This document shows positions 46,201 to 57,320 of a DNA stretch of 64,000 nucleotides, piece after piece. The position numbers and the translations under genes were made by a program. Within the stretch, counting starts at the first letter, position 1. The number at the start of each line of letters is the position of its first letter. The stretch lies in NCBI GenBank assembly GCA_030704615.1, contig CM060731.1, positions 59,934,756 through 59,998,755 on the forward strand, in the 5' to 3' direction. The stretch comes from Takakia lepidozioides (Eukaryota > Streptophyta > Takakiopsida > Takakiales > Takakiaceae). Below the pieces are notes generated by a model. The model searched no databases, had not been told where the DNA came from, and saw only the letters and a list, made by a program, of their open reading frames with translations.

Positions 46201-48601
46201 AAGACCGCTCTCCAGCCAGTCAAGGGACGAACTTCTTTGAGATTGAATTGATGTGGGACTCTATTAGAAGCACTTTTGGTCATTGCAACCTTCAACGTAC
46301 CCCTGTTATCAAGTCTCGAGATGGAACCATTAGCCATGAAATCCAAGCCTAAGCTAGAGAATGTAGTCACAGAGACATTAATGTACTCCCGTATCAAGTC
46401 CACCCAATGGCAATAGGCTTCCTAGAGGACAGGGAGAGAACATCAATGTGTAAGAGAGATTGATTGAGGATTTCTCTCTGGGTGCTATTTGCTGCAGGGT
46501 TAAGGCCAACACCTGCACAGGCGACCATTGTGAGCTGGGTTAGTCTGATTTGCTTTTTCTTCTCCTGATGATCACACGGTAGATAGGGGAATCTGGTATT
46601 CCAGCCAGTTCATTAGGGGGCATTGTTCCATGGTAATCATGCTAGTATCTTTTGGGATATTACAATGTAGTCGAGTTTGGTTGAAGACTGCTCAATTTTC
46701 ACCATGAGAGAACATGCTTCTTGTATCCTCAGGAGGCTGAAAGGGCCCAATGGCCACAATAGTACCACAAAAAACATACAGTAGGAATGACAAGCAGGAA
46801 AAGAGAAAAGGAGAAAATGATTCTTCATCAAAAGGCCCAGTAAGAGCTTCTGTTGCGTTGTGGCAGTAGACCCCCAGGTCAAGTGGAGCTAAATTTGAGA
46901 GGAGAGGGAAGAAGGGCTCCCCCATTTGCAGAGGATTAGGTGTCAGGATTGACTATTCTTGATATGATGCATGCACAGGTCCTAATGGATGGGATGCAAC
47001 ACATAGGAAAGCTGGTGTGCAGCAGCATGGGGGCTTGCATGGATTCTGAGCCAAAGCGATGGCGTATCTTTGGTAAAAGCCAATACACCTACATATTTTG
47101 CGGGAGTATGTCTAGAAAAGGAAAACTGTTCTCTCTCTTTGAATGATGCCCCCATGAGAAGAAATCTACCCTGAAGGAGACTGTGGGGAAGTATTTGGTT
47201 GCCCCACAGCAATGGTGGACTGATAGACATTTGGCTAGGATTTGGCTAGAAGTGTGGCACTTTCCAAGCAACAAATTAGGCTAACAGGGCCTTGGGTGGT
47301 ATTCAATTGCTTGTGGGTGGGTATGGGAAACAGCGGATGTTATGTATGACATAGGTGCAGGACTAGAGGTTGTGTCGCCAATGTGCCCTCAGCATTTTCT
47401 ACCTGTTGCTGGCATGGCCAACCTTGCAAAGGTACTTCTTGTGTCTATCTGTGCCTCCCTTCCTTCAGGCTTCCTCTGCTTTTGTTTGCCTCTTCTTTAA
47501 CCTAAAGGTGATTGTTGACAAGTGGAACTGTTTCAGGGGATGGCACTGGTTTCCGCAAGGGCAACGAGGCTGCCAGTATATTCATCTTTTGTCAAAGAAG
47601 GCAACCTGAGTGATTTATATGCTAAGGGAGAAGCAATCTCAACACTGTCTAATGTACTGGGGCTCGGTGTTGGAATTCATCTTGCTTCTAACTTTGGTGC
47701 TTCCATCCAAGGAAAGGTATGTAGCTCTCTGCCTCTCTTCTTGTTGTTCCTGTTGGCAGTGTTCAAAAGAACCATCCTCGAGGTCCTCATGAAACTTTTT
47801 CCAAACCTCTTTGCTCAGAGGCGATTTACTGTGTTGATGTGGCAGTTGTTATTGGCACCTCTGCTTTCAGCCATCCATTTGTACAGTGTGACACAGGAGA
47901 TGCGGGCAGCTCCTATCAATACACTCAATGCACAGCGCACTGCCATGCTCGTGGCTGACTTCATGAAGGTCTCTCTTTCTCTCTTCTGGAGGTTCTCCAC
48001 TTTTATGTAGCTCCGGCGCTTTGAGTTTCTCTCAGGTTTTACAGTAACTCAAGTGATTCCATGTCCATATTACGCATGTATTTATTTGCGTGAGAGAGGG
48101 GGAGTATTGACAGATGACAATTGTGGTTGCATGGTGCATGTGGAGGATCTGCAGACTGGCTCTGTTTCGCGGCCTGTTGAACTCCGGTCCAGAGAGCGTC
48201 TGATATTGCCGGTCGGACTGCACCAGGATGCTGGAAATGTACAAGTCGGCGTCCCTCTATGCAGAGCCATTGGTACACCTACAAAACTTGCTAAGGTTAA
48301 ACAGAGGTTCCAGAATGAACAGTTTTTGATGAGCTTTGGGGAGAAGTCAACCGACCTGGTGTTACACCAATTAGCAACAGGGGCGGATGCTGTCCGTGGT
48401 TGGTTGTTGGCTGCCCACGTTGGGAGACTAAGCAAGGATATAGAGCACTTGAGTGGCCGTGAGGGAGCCTACGGAGCGGTCTTAGAGCAAGCATACAAGG
48501 AGACAGAGACACACCTGCCAGCTCTTCTTCTGGGACTGAGAGAGCATGGTTGGCACACCCATTTATTCCTGGAAGGATCTGGGGTGCGAGCAGTATGGTG
48601 A
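40241..48601 (+). CDS. ROOT UVB SENSITIVE (DUF647) gene, 5'-truncated copy B2
   Basis: Exons: 40241-40315 (truncated 5' end), 41367-41497, 41652-41736, 46979-47072, 47334-47431, 47537-47716, 47846-47968, 48155-48601 with TGA at 48599-48601. Phases agree at every junction, and all donors are GT and acceptors AG. Recognisable blocks: FLSRFFPLRYPH, SVAEGYLAYSQYRAVQHF, DGMQHIGKLVCSS, ADVMYDIGAGLEVVSPMCP, KEGNLSDLYAKGEAISTL, APINTLNAQRTAMLVADF, QDAGNVQVG, GADAVRGWLLAAHV, GWHTHLFLEGSG. This is the DUF647 domain plus the C-terminal region of RUS4/RUS5-type proteins. One exon between 41736 and 46979 was not certainly identified, and that gap includes a 4.4-kb retrotransposon. The N-terminus is missing at the duplication edge, and VLKDGM has become VLMDGM. 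All visible exons are open, so it may still be transcribed, but a functional start is not apparent. Confidence 0.75.
40693..41337. repeat. Intronic segment inverted relative to RUS copy B1
   Basis: Reverse complement of 31442-32102 with roughly 90 percent or better similarity by eye, embedded at the same intron position. See the matching entry in copy B1. Confidence 0.8.
42030..42046. repeat. Target-site duplication, left
   Basis: AACATCAATGTGTAAGA, identical to 46439-46455; copy B1 of the same intron has one version of this sequence (32752-32768, ACATCAGTGTGTAAGA) and no insertion. Confidence 0.9.
42047..46438 (-). mobile_element. Near-full-length non-LTR retrotransposon in a RUS intron
   Basis: Coding on the minus strand, 4392 bp, bounded by a 17-bp target-site duplication. 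Order: an ORF1-like region (46403-45670) with in-frame tandem repeats; an APE-type endonuclease at 45612 to about 44800 (QETW, LLGDFNARVG, IVDYIIM, TSDHFLVW); a reverse transcriptase at about 44100-43000 (FLDVKKAYDTVWR, GVAQGCTLSPLLFN, FADD catalytic box); a C-terminal region and zinc finger C-x2-C-x7-H-x4-C at about 42420. Several frameshifts, and a deletion near 43750 (present intact in the 29-kb copy), make it inactive. The 3' end has no poly(A). It differs from the plant L1 type at 8-9.6 kb; the clade is unresolved. Confidence 0.9.
45690..46090 (-). repeat. Three 140-141-bp tandem repeats in the retrotransposon 5' ORF
   Basis: The landmark GGTAAACCAT lies at 45731, 45872 and 46012: periods 141 and 140. 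Each unit codes for a 47-residue repeat containing EGFGTLNGLPILKVYTRR and then HGVIVPK. The 141-bp spacing preserves frame; the 140-bp spacing shows a one-base loss that causes the frameshift and the stop after IVPKP. Confidence 0.9.
46439..46455. repeat. Target-site duplication, right
   Basis: AACATCAATGTGTAAGA, the right copy of the duplication flanking the non-LTR retrotransposon. RUS intron sequence colinear with copy B1 resumes directly after it. Confidence 0.9.
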
Positions 48602-48719
48602 TTCACTAGGTTAGATTCAAAGCCATTGCGGGTGCAGCATTGGTGTGAGAATTCTCTTGCGCCCCCCCCTCCCCAGCCCTTCCCCCCCTGCCTCCGTCCT
48701 TCCCTGTAGTTTATGCATA

Positions 48720-50593
48720 TATCCTTGTGGGGAATGCACTCATGAGCATGTACGCAAAGTGTGGGAGGGTGGTGACTTCCCGCCAAGTGTTTGACCAAAT
48801 GCCTCAACGAGATGTGGTCTCATGGACTGGAGGATATGCTCAACAAGGGCTTGGTCAAGATGCATTTGAACTCTTTTGGAAAATGCAGCAAGAACGTGTG
48901 ATCCCAAACAGGGTCGCCTTTTGTAGTATCCTCAAGGCATGCACAGCTATGGAACAGGGCAAGCAGGTCCATGCATACATCATGCAAGCAGGATATGAGT
49001 CAGATGTTCTTGTGGGAAATGCCCTTGTCAGCATGTATGCCAGGTGTGGGAGCATGGAGGATGCATGTCGACAGTTCGAAAAAATACCTGAAAAGAATGT
49101 GGTCTCGTGGAATGCAATGATCGCAGGATGTGCTTACCAAGGGCATCATGTAGAAGCATTTGAACTATTCTCAAAAATGAAACAAGTGAGCATGAAGCCA
49201 AATAAGATCACATTCATGAGCATCCTCAACACCTGTACTAGCCCCTCAGCGGTGGTGCAGAGCAAGCAGATCCATGCTCACATAATTGGATTGGAGACAG
49301 ATGTCGCTGTGGGAAATGCCCTTGTCAGCATGTACGCCAAGTGTGGGAGGGTTTTGAGTGCGCTACAAGTTTTCCACAAAATGCCTCATCGAGATGTTGT
49401 TTCATGGACTACCATAGTGGACATGTATTGCAAGTGTGGAAGTTTGGTGGATGAACGCCAAGTGTTTGACAGAATGCCTGGTAACAATGTGGTATCATGG
49501 ACTGTGATGATTGGAGGATACGCTCAGCATGGTCATGGGGTGGAGGCTGTTAAACTCTTCTGGAAAATGCAACTACAAGGTGTGCAGCCAAACAAGATAA
49601 CTTTTAGGAGCATCCGCAACGCATGTGCAAGCCTGGCAGCTGTAAAAGAGGACAAGCAGATCCACTCCAAAATTATCAAGGCTGGTAGATGCCCTAATTC
49701 ACATGTATGCCAAGAGTGGAAGCGTTGTGGTGCACGCCAAGTGTTTGACAAATTATCTAAAAGGGATGTGGTGTCATGGACTGCGATGATCTTGGGATAT
49801 TCTCAGCAAGGGCATGGCAAAGATGCTCTGCAACTTTTCAAAGTGATGCAACAGCAAGGGGTGAAGCCAAATGATGTTACACTCCTTGCAGTTCTGTCTG
49901 CATGCAGCCATATGGGCCTAGTAGATGAAGGACAACACTATTTCCATTCTATGAGTAGAGATTATGGAATTATTCAAACAGGAAAATATTTGGCTGCATG
50001 GTTGACCTTGTGGGGAGCTTTACTTGGTGCCTGCAGAATACATGGCAATGTGAAGCTAGCAGAGCGTGCTGCAGAATGTTGTCTCAAATTGGAACCACAA
50101 ACTGCTGCAGTTTATGTACTGCTAGCAAATATTTATGCTGCGGCTGGTAGGTGGGATGATAGAGCAAAGGTGATAAGAATTATGGACGACAGAGGTGTGC
50201 AAAAGGAGCAAGGACGCAGCTGGATAGAGGTCAAGAATCAGCTACATGTATTTGTTGCAGAAGATACATCACATTCGCAAACCAATAAGATCTATACGGA
50301 GTTGGAAAGATTGATATGTGCCTGACACGTCCGTTGTGTTACATGATATGGATCAGCAGAAAAAGCTATGGTCGGTCTGCCACCACAGTGAAAGGCTGGC
50401 CATTGTTTTTGGGCTCATCAGTACGCCATCTGGGACAACCATTCGCATCATCAAGAACCTCCGGATCTGTGGTGACTGTCACACTGCCACCAAGTTCATC
50501 TCCAAGATTGTTGGACGAGAAATCATCATAAGGGATGCCAATCGCTTTCATCAGTTCAAGAATGGGGTATGTTCTTGTGGGGATTACTGGTGA
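48720..50593 (+). pseudogene. PPR-DYW copy 3, 5'-truncated and frameshifted
   Basis: Starts abruptly in mid-repeat (equivalent to 20546 in PPR gene 1) and follows that gene to the TGA at 50591-50593. The open frame runs to 50325 and is then lost through a 23-bp deletion at about 50314 (the stretch after GAAAGATTGAT), moving PG box and DYW domain (DTSVVLHD through CGDYW) to another frame. Upstream, two pairs of indels cancel: a 23-bp loss near 49686 with a one-base loss near 49730, and a one-base loss near 49988 with a larger loss near 50008. It lies 119 bp after the RUS stop in the same direction. The missing start and the frameshift make it a pseudogene; it could yield a truncated PPR without deaminase. 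Confidence 0.9.
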
Positions 50594-52700
50594 TGCTAAA
50601 TGAAACAAGTGACAAATTGTCTACCCTTTTGCTGGGCATGATTATGATGTTCATGTGTAAGTAATGAAGTATTTGTCTCAGAATCCTGAGGCTCTGAAGC
50701 AAAAGCCTGGTTCCAGTTCAGAGTTTCGAAAGTGGAAGCACAGAAGAAGCTTGTTAAAGGACTTGTGTGCTTAAGAGAGTGAAAGAGAAGAATCGTTAGA
50801 TTATGTTTCCAGTTACAAACCATTCTAACTACGTAGAGACGGCGGGATTTTGGCCGAGCAAATGGTGATGATGCGAGTGGCCAAGATCTTGGTGTGAGGC
50901 ACTAATTATGCAGGCTCATGTTTCAGTGGAATCAGGACAGGCGCTTTCAACTTTCAAGAGTGGTAATTGACTGAGATTGCTCATTTTGGAGCACCTACTG
51001 GTTTGCTATCACCTCAAACCAACCATGCTGGGGCAATGGCTGGGAACAGTGGAGGCATTCAAAAGATGTTGTCTCTCAATTAACTTCTCTCTGACATCTT
51101 TGGCATGTACGGTTTTGATCTTCGTCCTGTATGATACTGATCTGAGGGCAGATCTGTTAATCCGAAGTGGGCAGTATTTGTCCAAAAATGTTTTCTGAGT
51201 GTCTGAATCTGACGGCATGTAGAACTCCAGGGTCCATTAGGTCACAGATTAAGTCACTGTTGAGAAGGTTGGAGGTGGTCATGTGCTGAAAGCAACACAG
51301 TTGGGTCATGTATCTTTAGCACCAGTTTATCCTCTTTCCACATTCCAATCATGAATCTGCTCAGCTCCACCTTTGGCAATGACATCTCTCTTGAACTAGC
51401 AACCTCTGGCAATAAAGCAAGTGCACTTACGAGCTCGATAAAAGAAAGAACCTTTATGACATCCTTGGAAAGCTCAAAGAATACAAGAAAGAATGTGGGT
51501 CTCTCAACATGCGGCTCAAAAATAGCTAATCAACTTAAAGGATACTCGAAGGTGAAGAGTTTCAGATGCAGTCATACTGCAAACATTTCTGGTAGTCAGG
51601 GAGAGACCCAAAGTGAGGAAAGAGATATTTATCACGTCTGTGGGATTCCTAAAGGGCCAAAAGGAGTAGAACAACAAACAAAGAACCACAGAAGGATAAT
51701 GTAGCCCACAGAGAGCCATAGAAGCACTCAAGAACTACGCACTGCTAAAGTTAGCTATGAAAGACTCTTGAGGGCAACATCGCCAAAACCCTCCGGGAGA
51801 GTGGGGTCTATCAACCCTCTATGATACGGAACCAACCCCAGAGAGCCTGTTTACAGCTGATGGCAATCCAGTCACAGATAATTGAGTTTGGTTTAAGAGC
51901 TGGCATGATGTCATGCTACAAGAGCAATGTTGAGTCTGACACTATAGCTCCATATTCAACAATAAGTACCAATGTAGCCATGATTTAGCCCATCACACGG
52001 TCCTTTAAAAAAGACAATGAGAATGTACTCAGTCTCTCAGGCTTGGTCCATTTTCCCCTTGCAGTGACAACCACACATTCATGCCTTCATGTAATTCTCC
52101 TCTTCGCAAGTCTGGTATTGTTAATTACATTCTCAGTCTTTCTCCATGGGCCCCTGGCGCCCCCTGTGGACATTCTCCTTATTCCTATCTATCCAAGATA
52201 GCCTTCCAGTACGAGGATCAGACATGCTTAGCAACATACCTATCTGGGCCAGTGACTCTCTTAGACAATCCCTTGTTTATGGTCTGCTTGGGGGGGCACT
52301 CTCTTTCTTGTTTCATGCTATCTCTATTCCCACAAGCTCTTTGAGTCATTATGAACCATCGTTTCATTTCCTTCTCCTAGTATTCACCTCTTGTACACTC
52401 AATGTGACTGACAATGTGAAATCTGTAGCTCTGGAGCTACAACCACAGTGCTGGAATCAAAATTGTGTTTGTTGACATGAATTCTCTATCACTCAGACTT
52501 ACAATACTCGATTTCCTGTGGATTGTACTTCGTTGTGCACTAGCATATGCGAATCAGATGTTCCACTCAATGATTATATTGCTCACAGATGCAATGGTTT
52601 ATGCTGTGACTCGGCACCATTGCATTCTTGAGATGTGGATACAGCATTGCAGCAACACCACCACTGTGGGAGGCCGGCAAGCTTCCCGCGAGTAGGAAAT
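50594..52700. repeat. Segmental duplication flank, copy A3
   Basis: Colinear with A2 (34450-36500) along nearly its full length and with A1 for 1.1 kb. Differences are mostly point changes. A piece of its far end (about 52310-52440) recurs in reverse at 63520-63655. Confidence 0.85.
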
Positions 52701-53430
52701 GGATGAATAGAGTGAGCGATGTGGGGAATCATCCAACGTTTCACTCCCAACGAGTACAACAGAGTAATAAATGGTTATTTAACTCTGATCTGATTGTTTT
52801 TTCGCGGGCAGGTGTGCGAGTAGCTGTCACCTCCGTCACGTCAACCGACCGCTCTCTCTCCCGCTTCCACACTCCACTGCTGCTCAGGTGCTGCTCTAGG
52901 TTTCTGAGCCTGTGATCTCACCAACGCTTGTGCACCCTCAATCTCTTCGTCCTCCTTCAATCGGGGTAAGTTATGCCTCTTGGATTTGGAGTCTCCAAGT
53001 TGCGTCGGTGACAGCCGTAATGTAGGACTGGTTGGTCTCAGAGAGAAGGAAAACAGATTTCTAAGTGCACATGTTTGGTGCTGTGGATGTTATTAGAGAA
53101 CTCTGCACCACCGGTTGTCTCTGACCAGCGGTGTAGCCCTTTCCTGCTTTCTCTGTTACACCCTCTTCTCACAAAATCCAGGGTGAGAGGGTACTGGCTA
53201 GGGGATGGTGAGATCCGGATGTCGAGAATGCACTCTTGATCTACGATGCAGAGCCCGTCAACAGTAGCACAATAGACGGTTTCCAAAGTATTGAACGAAT
53301 ATTGAACTTCAACCCGAACATGCATCGACGCTCTCTGATACAGACCCACTGACTTTTCGTTCGATTTTTTAGTTTATTTCACACATGTAATTGAAAGTAG
53401 CGGTAAAGGAGCCTGGAAATGAAACGAGGT
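52700..53430. other. Unassigned region after the A3 flank
   Basis: No family motif was seen on either strand. A minus-strand frame of 103 codons (53038-53349) is open but unrecognised. Confidence 0.3.
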
Positions 53431-53449
53431 AAGTGGGTCACATGAGGAG

Positions 53450-54295
53450 GACGTCACACACAATCAGGACACAATCTCTGGGAGGCTTTCCGGTGGTTGG
53501 ATTTCTTTTTCTTTGGAGAGACAGACCCTTGAATGATACTGTTTTTGTTAGTTTCCTACTTTCCAATGTGAAACTAGGTGCTTACTAAGATGCCACCAGA
53601 AGAATTAGCATTGGGAAGAATACTCCACAGAGGGAAGTCACACAGTCTAGCTAAGGGGGTTTATGGGGTGGCATTGACGTCATACCAAATGAGCTGGATT
53701 GCAGCATTGCTGGACTATAGTTTTCGACTAATGAGCTTCAGCAAAGACACAAAGAGAGAGTTTTAGAAACTGTGACACATACTAACGTTGCCCAGGGTGA
53801 GAGCCCGGTGAGAGGGTACTGGAGGGGATGGTGAGATCCGGATTTCTGTTTCCTTGGGGAGACAGACCCACTGCCACTGTTTTGTTTGATCTTCTAGTTT
53901 ATTTGACACATGTTAAAATGATCCTGGAAATGAAATGGGGTAAGAGGGACATTCACACACAATCAGGACACAATCTCTGGGAGGCTTCAGGGTGGTTGGA
54001 ACTTGGATTTCTTTTTCTTTGGAGAGACAGACCCTTGAAAAATACTGTTTTTGTTTGATTTCCTACTTTCCATTGTGAAACTAGGTGTCCAGGCTCGGTA
54101 AGTTGCCACCAGAAGAATTAGCATTGGGAAGAATACCCACAGAGGGAAGAGGATCACGCTCACACAGTCTAGAGGGGGCTTATGGGGTGGCATTGACATC
54201 ATACCCCAGGAGCTGGATTGCAGCACTGCTGGACTATAGTTTGCGACTAATGAGGTTCAGCAAAGACACAAAGAGAGAGGTTTGAAACTATGAAA
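53450..54295 (+). repeat. 499-bp tandem duplication with a shared open frame
   Basis: CAATCAGGACACAATCTCTG occurs at 53461 and 53960. The two copies (about 53450-53770 and 53950-54295) share CTTTGGAGAGACAGACCCTT, GAAGAATTAGCATTGGGAAG and a frame reading PPEELALGRI..., YGVALTSY, SWIAALLDYS, RFSKDTKR. Differences include in-frame and out-of-frame indels. The common frame may be exon-derived, but I do not recognise it. Confidence 0.75.
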
Positions 54296-54305
54296 AATAC
54301 TAACG

Positions 54306-54749
54306 TTGCCCTACCGGTGCAGGAAGCCAGACACAGAAATGGCAACCAACAACGACGGGAAGCCTGCAGACACAGCTATGCAGGCAACCAACAATGACGG
54401 GAAGCTAGACACATCAATGGAAACCAACAATGTGGCCCCCCCTGCCGCTCTGCAACCTCCGGACCATGAGGGACCCTACACTGTCTCGTTTTCTTTGTCT
54501 GTCCTAAGTACAACAAACAGCACAATTGGTTTGAATCTCAGAAACTGGATGGTCGTGCAGATGAGAGAGACCCTTGCAATTACAGCTTACTCAATCCAGC
54601 CCTTTTCACCCCCCTACTATATTTTTGAAATGGTCAGAGCGGAGCGAAGTGGTTCTTCACTGCCCTTACCAATTACAGAGGAACCACTTAGCAGCCCACA
54701 GCCATGTTTATTCTTGGGAATGCTGACTGATCTGATACTGTTAGCGTGA
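54306..54749 (+). other. Open frame with NNDGK repeats, unrecognised
   Basis: A 147-codon frame without an ATG at its opening; the first ATG is at 54342. Its start carries two and a half copies of an ATNNDGK-type repeat (54342-54430, repeat length about 39 bp), then a PPAALQPP linker and a mixed hydrophobic stretch (TVSFSLSVLS). Codon openness after a tandem duplication suggests a gene fragment, but there is no domain I can name. Confidence 0.25.
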
Positions 54750-55680
54750 TTTAATGCATGTACGTTGTGTGTTCGTGTGAGTCTGAGAGGTTCTAATGCA
54801 TGTGGACTGTATGCTCGTGTGAGAGGTTCTAATCCGCCATGACGTAAACAATCATCTCACACTGGATCGATCGGGGGAATGGGACAGGACCACGTCGGAG
54901 GCAGCCGTTTATGCGGATAAGTATCCGTTTATGCGGATAAGTATCGCAAGTACGAGAGTGAGTTCAGGCGCCGAATCAGCCATCTCTATTTCTCGGACAA
55001 ACCGGCCAACTCTGGTTAGTTCTTCACCTCTGTTCCTCTCTCACAATTCCATAACCTAAGTAATGCTTCTAATACTTTTATCAAGCATGTCAAGCTCTTC
55101 AAACAAGCCTTTAGTATTGCACTAATCATATTCCTTCACTCACTGCAAACAAATGTTAAATAGGTCAGACAGAGAGAAGAGAGAGGGGACTCCGACCGCA
55201 CGTTTCCTTTTGTGGGTAAGGGCCTTTGGGTGTGGGGTGGAGGAACATAGACAAAGAAATGAAAACGCTAAGGAAAATGTTATATAGGTGGACAAAATTT
55301 TAGGTCTTAGTGTACGAGGAGGGTTGTTGCCAATCCACTTGCAACTACTGACTCCGAATATTGGAACAAACTTGGTACTGATTGCAGCACAACCACTCTT
55401 TGCTGGTATTACCATCCACGAAAGCAAGTAAGCACGAATATCTCCGACCTTATGTTTTGCTTTTGTCAGCTAATTTGTTTTTTTTAATTATTGTGATAAC
55501 TCTTTTTGGACAATTTAAAACCAGAGTTGTATTCTATCATTATAAGTTTTCCTTTTGTCAATCATATTAGTTCATAGTATTAAACGAAGCTTTTTGTTTT
55601 GAAGTCACTTATGAAAAGATCTCTTCCACATTTGGAACATAATTGAATTTGCTAAAGGTGTATCCAAGTATAGCAACTAT
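54750..55680. other. Unassigned region
   Basis: A 20-bp unit (CCGTTTATGCGGATAAGTAT) is doubled at 54905-54944. A plus-strand frame at about 55318-55431 reads GGLLPIHLQLLTPNIGTNLV and on to ITIHESK before a GTAAGC donor-like site and looks exon-like, but it has no identified partner. Confidence 0.25.
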
Positions 55681-55689
55681 TTAAAGGAA

Positions 55690-56070
55690 CTATATATATA
55701 TATATATATGTGATTAAGGTTAAACATTCTATTATTAAGGATTAAATATATATGGTTAAGGATTCTAACTAAAATAAAATTTGTATTATTTGGTGGTATA
55801 TAGGAAACCAGCTTTTGAGAAACACTTGGCACAGTCTCCCGAATGTGCGACATAGGATCAATGCAAACATTCCTTGAGGAATCGAGCAAGCGGCAAAACA
55901 AAAAATGCATCACACCAAAATCGACATCAGACTGAGCAACCTCTTCATCGAGGACTTTCTAGTGAGAATGTGTTTTCAGTGTTTTGTTTTGTTTCGTTTC
56001 ATCGTTGGGATCTCTCAAACCGCAAGGCCTTATGCATGTGAACTTTATATATATATATATATATATGATA
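55690..56070. repeat. AT-rich region with two (TA)n microsatellites
   Basis: Runs of alternating T and A at about 55691-55709 and 56046-56067, in otherwise AT-rich non-coding DNA. Confidence 0.8.
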
Positions 56071-56554
56071 CAAGTTGAAATACAAAAATTATAAGAAAAA
56101 AATTATATTTATTAAGCTAAGATATTATACACATTACACAATCCAATAGATAGTGACTTGGTTAGAGAATAATAACAGCTCACTAATGATTGTGGGTTCA
56201 AAACCACATATGTATTGGATGCATAAAGATCTATACGTCCTTCACATTGAAAGATAGTGACACCATAACTACGCTTGTTTCGGTAATAATCCACATATAT
56301 TTGTCAAGACCCTACACTAAAATTAGTTAGGATTGAGATGAAAGAGAAAAGACCAGCCACAATAGGTGGATCTATCCCAAATGAAGGTGGACACTTTTAT
56401 AACACCAATCGGAGTATTAAACTTAGAACCATTTCCGAGGTGATATGTGCGTATTACCACTCGGCTATAACGTCGTTGTCAAAAATGACGAGACAATATG
56501 TGCTCGAATAGTACGTACCACACTAGTCAATATATGAAGCAAGGCGGTTTGTTT

Positions 56555-57320
56555 GTTTTGTTTTGTTTTGTAGCGTTGAGATGTCCAAACCCAGGGTGCT
56601 TGAATACATGAATACCACTTGAATACCACTTGGATACATAAATACCATTTGAATACCCCTTGGATACATGAATAGAAGCTTGCACTTGGACTTAGATGGG
56701 CCTCAACATAGGAGACGCACTTGGCTACATAGGAAATGGCACTTGGTCTTATATTTCAATTCTTCACACATGGGCCAACTTAACGGCGCTACACTAGATG
56801 TTGCACTTGGGCCCCAACATATGAGACACGCTAGGATACTTAGAAAATCTTACACTTGGGCTTAGATGACAGTGGACACTTGGGCCAACGGCACAAGCTA
56901 CTCTAGAGGTCGCATTTGGGCCTCGACATATGAGACGCACTTGGATACATAGATTGTTTGCTTGTTTTGTTTGTAGCGTTGAGATGTCACAAACCGCGGG
57001 GCCTAGCCCTAGTGCTTGGTACCGTTGGAAAGCCCTCGATGAGAAGGGGTGATGAGAAGGGGTGCACCAACGTGGTGTCATAATTTTTGGACCTGCGGTG
57101 TGCGAGATATGGAATTTCAAGTACTTTTGGTCGTTGAAAATTCACGAAAAATAGCAAAGTGGGCTTTCCTAGAATAATGATTGGTTGTATTATAATTTTG
57201 TTTGCTTAAATTCTTCACACATGGGCCTTGACTAGGGGACGCACTTGGATACATAAGTGATTGCACTTGGACTTAGATGACAGTGGGCACTTGGGCCAAT
57301 GGCACAAGCTACCCTTGTTG
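56555..57320. repeat. Minisatellite and degenerate tandem repeat
   Basis: At 56598-56680 a 16-17-bp unit (TGAATACCACTTGGATAC-like) is repeated about five times. From 56690 to 57310 longer units of about 120-140 bp share CACTTGGGC, CGACATATGAGACGCACTTG, GGATACATAG and GCTTAGATGACAGTGG. A GTTTTGTTTTG...GCGTTGAGATGTC block occurs at 56555 and 56960 and, more diverged, at 55980. No coding function seen. Confidence 0.7.
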
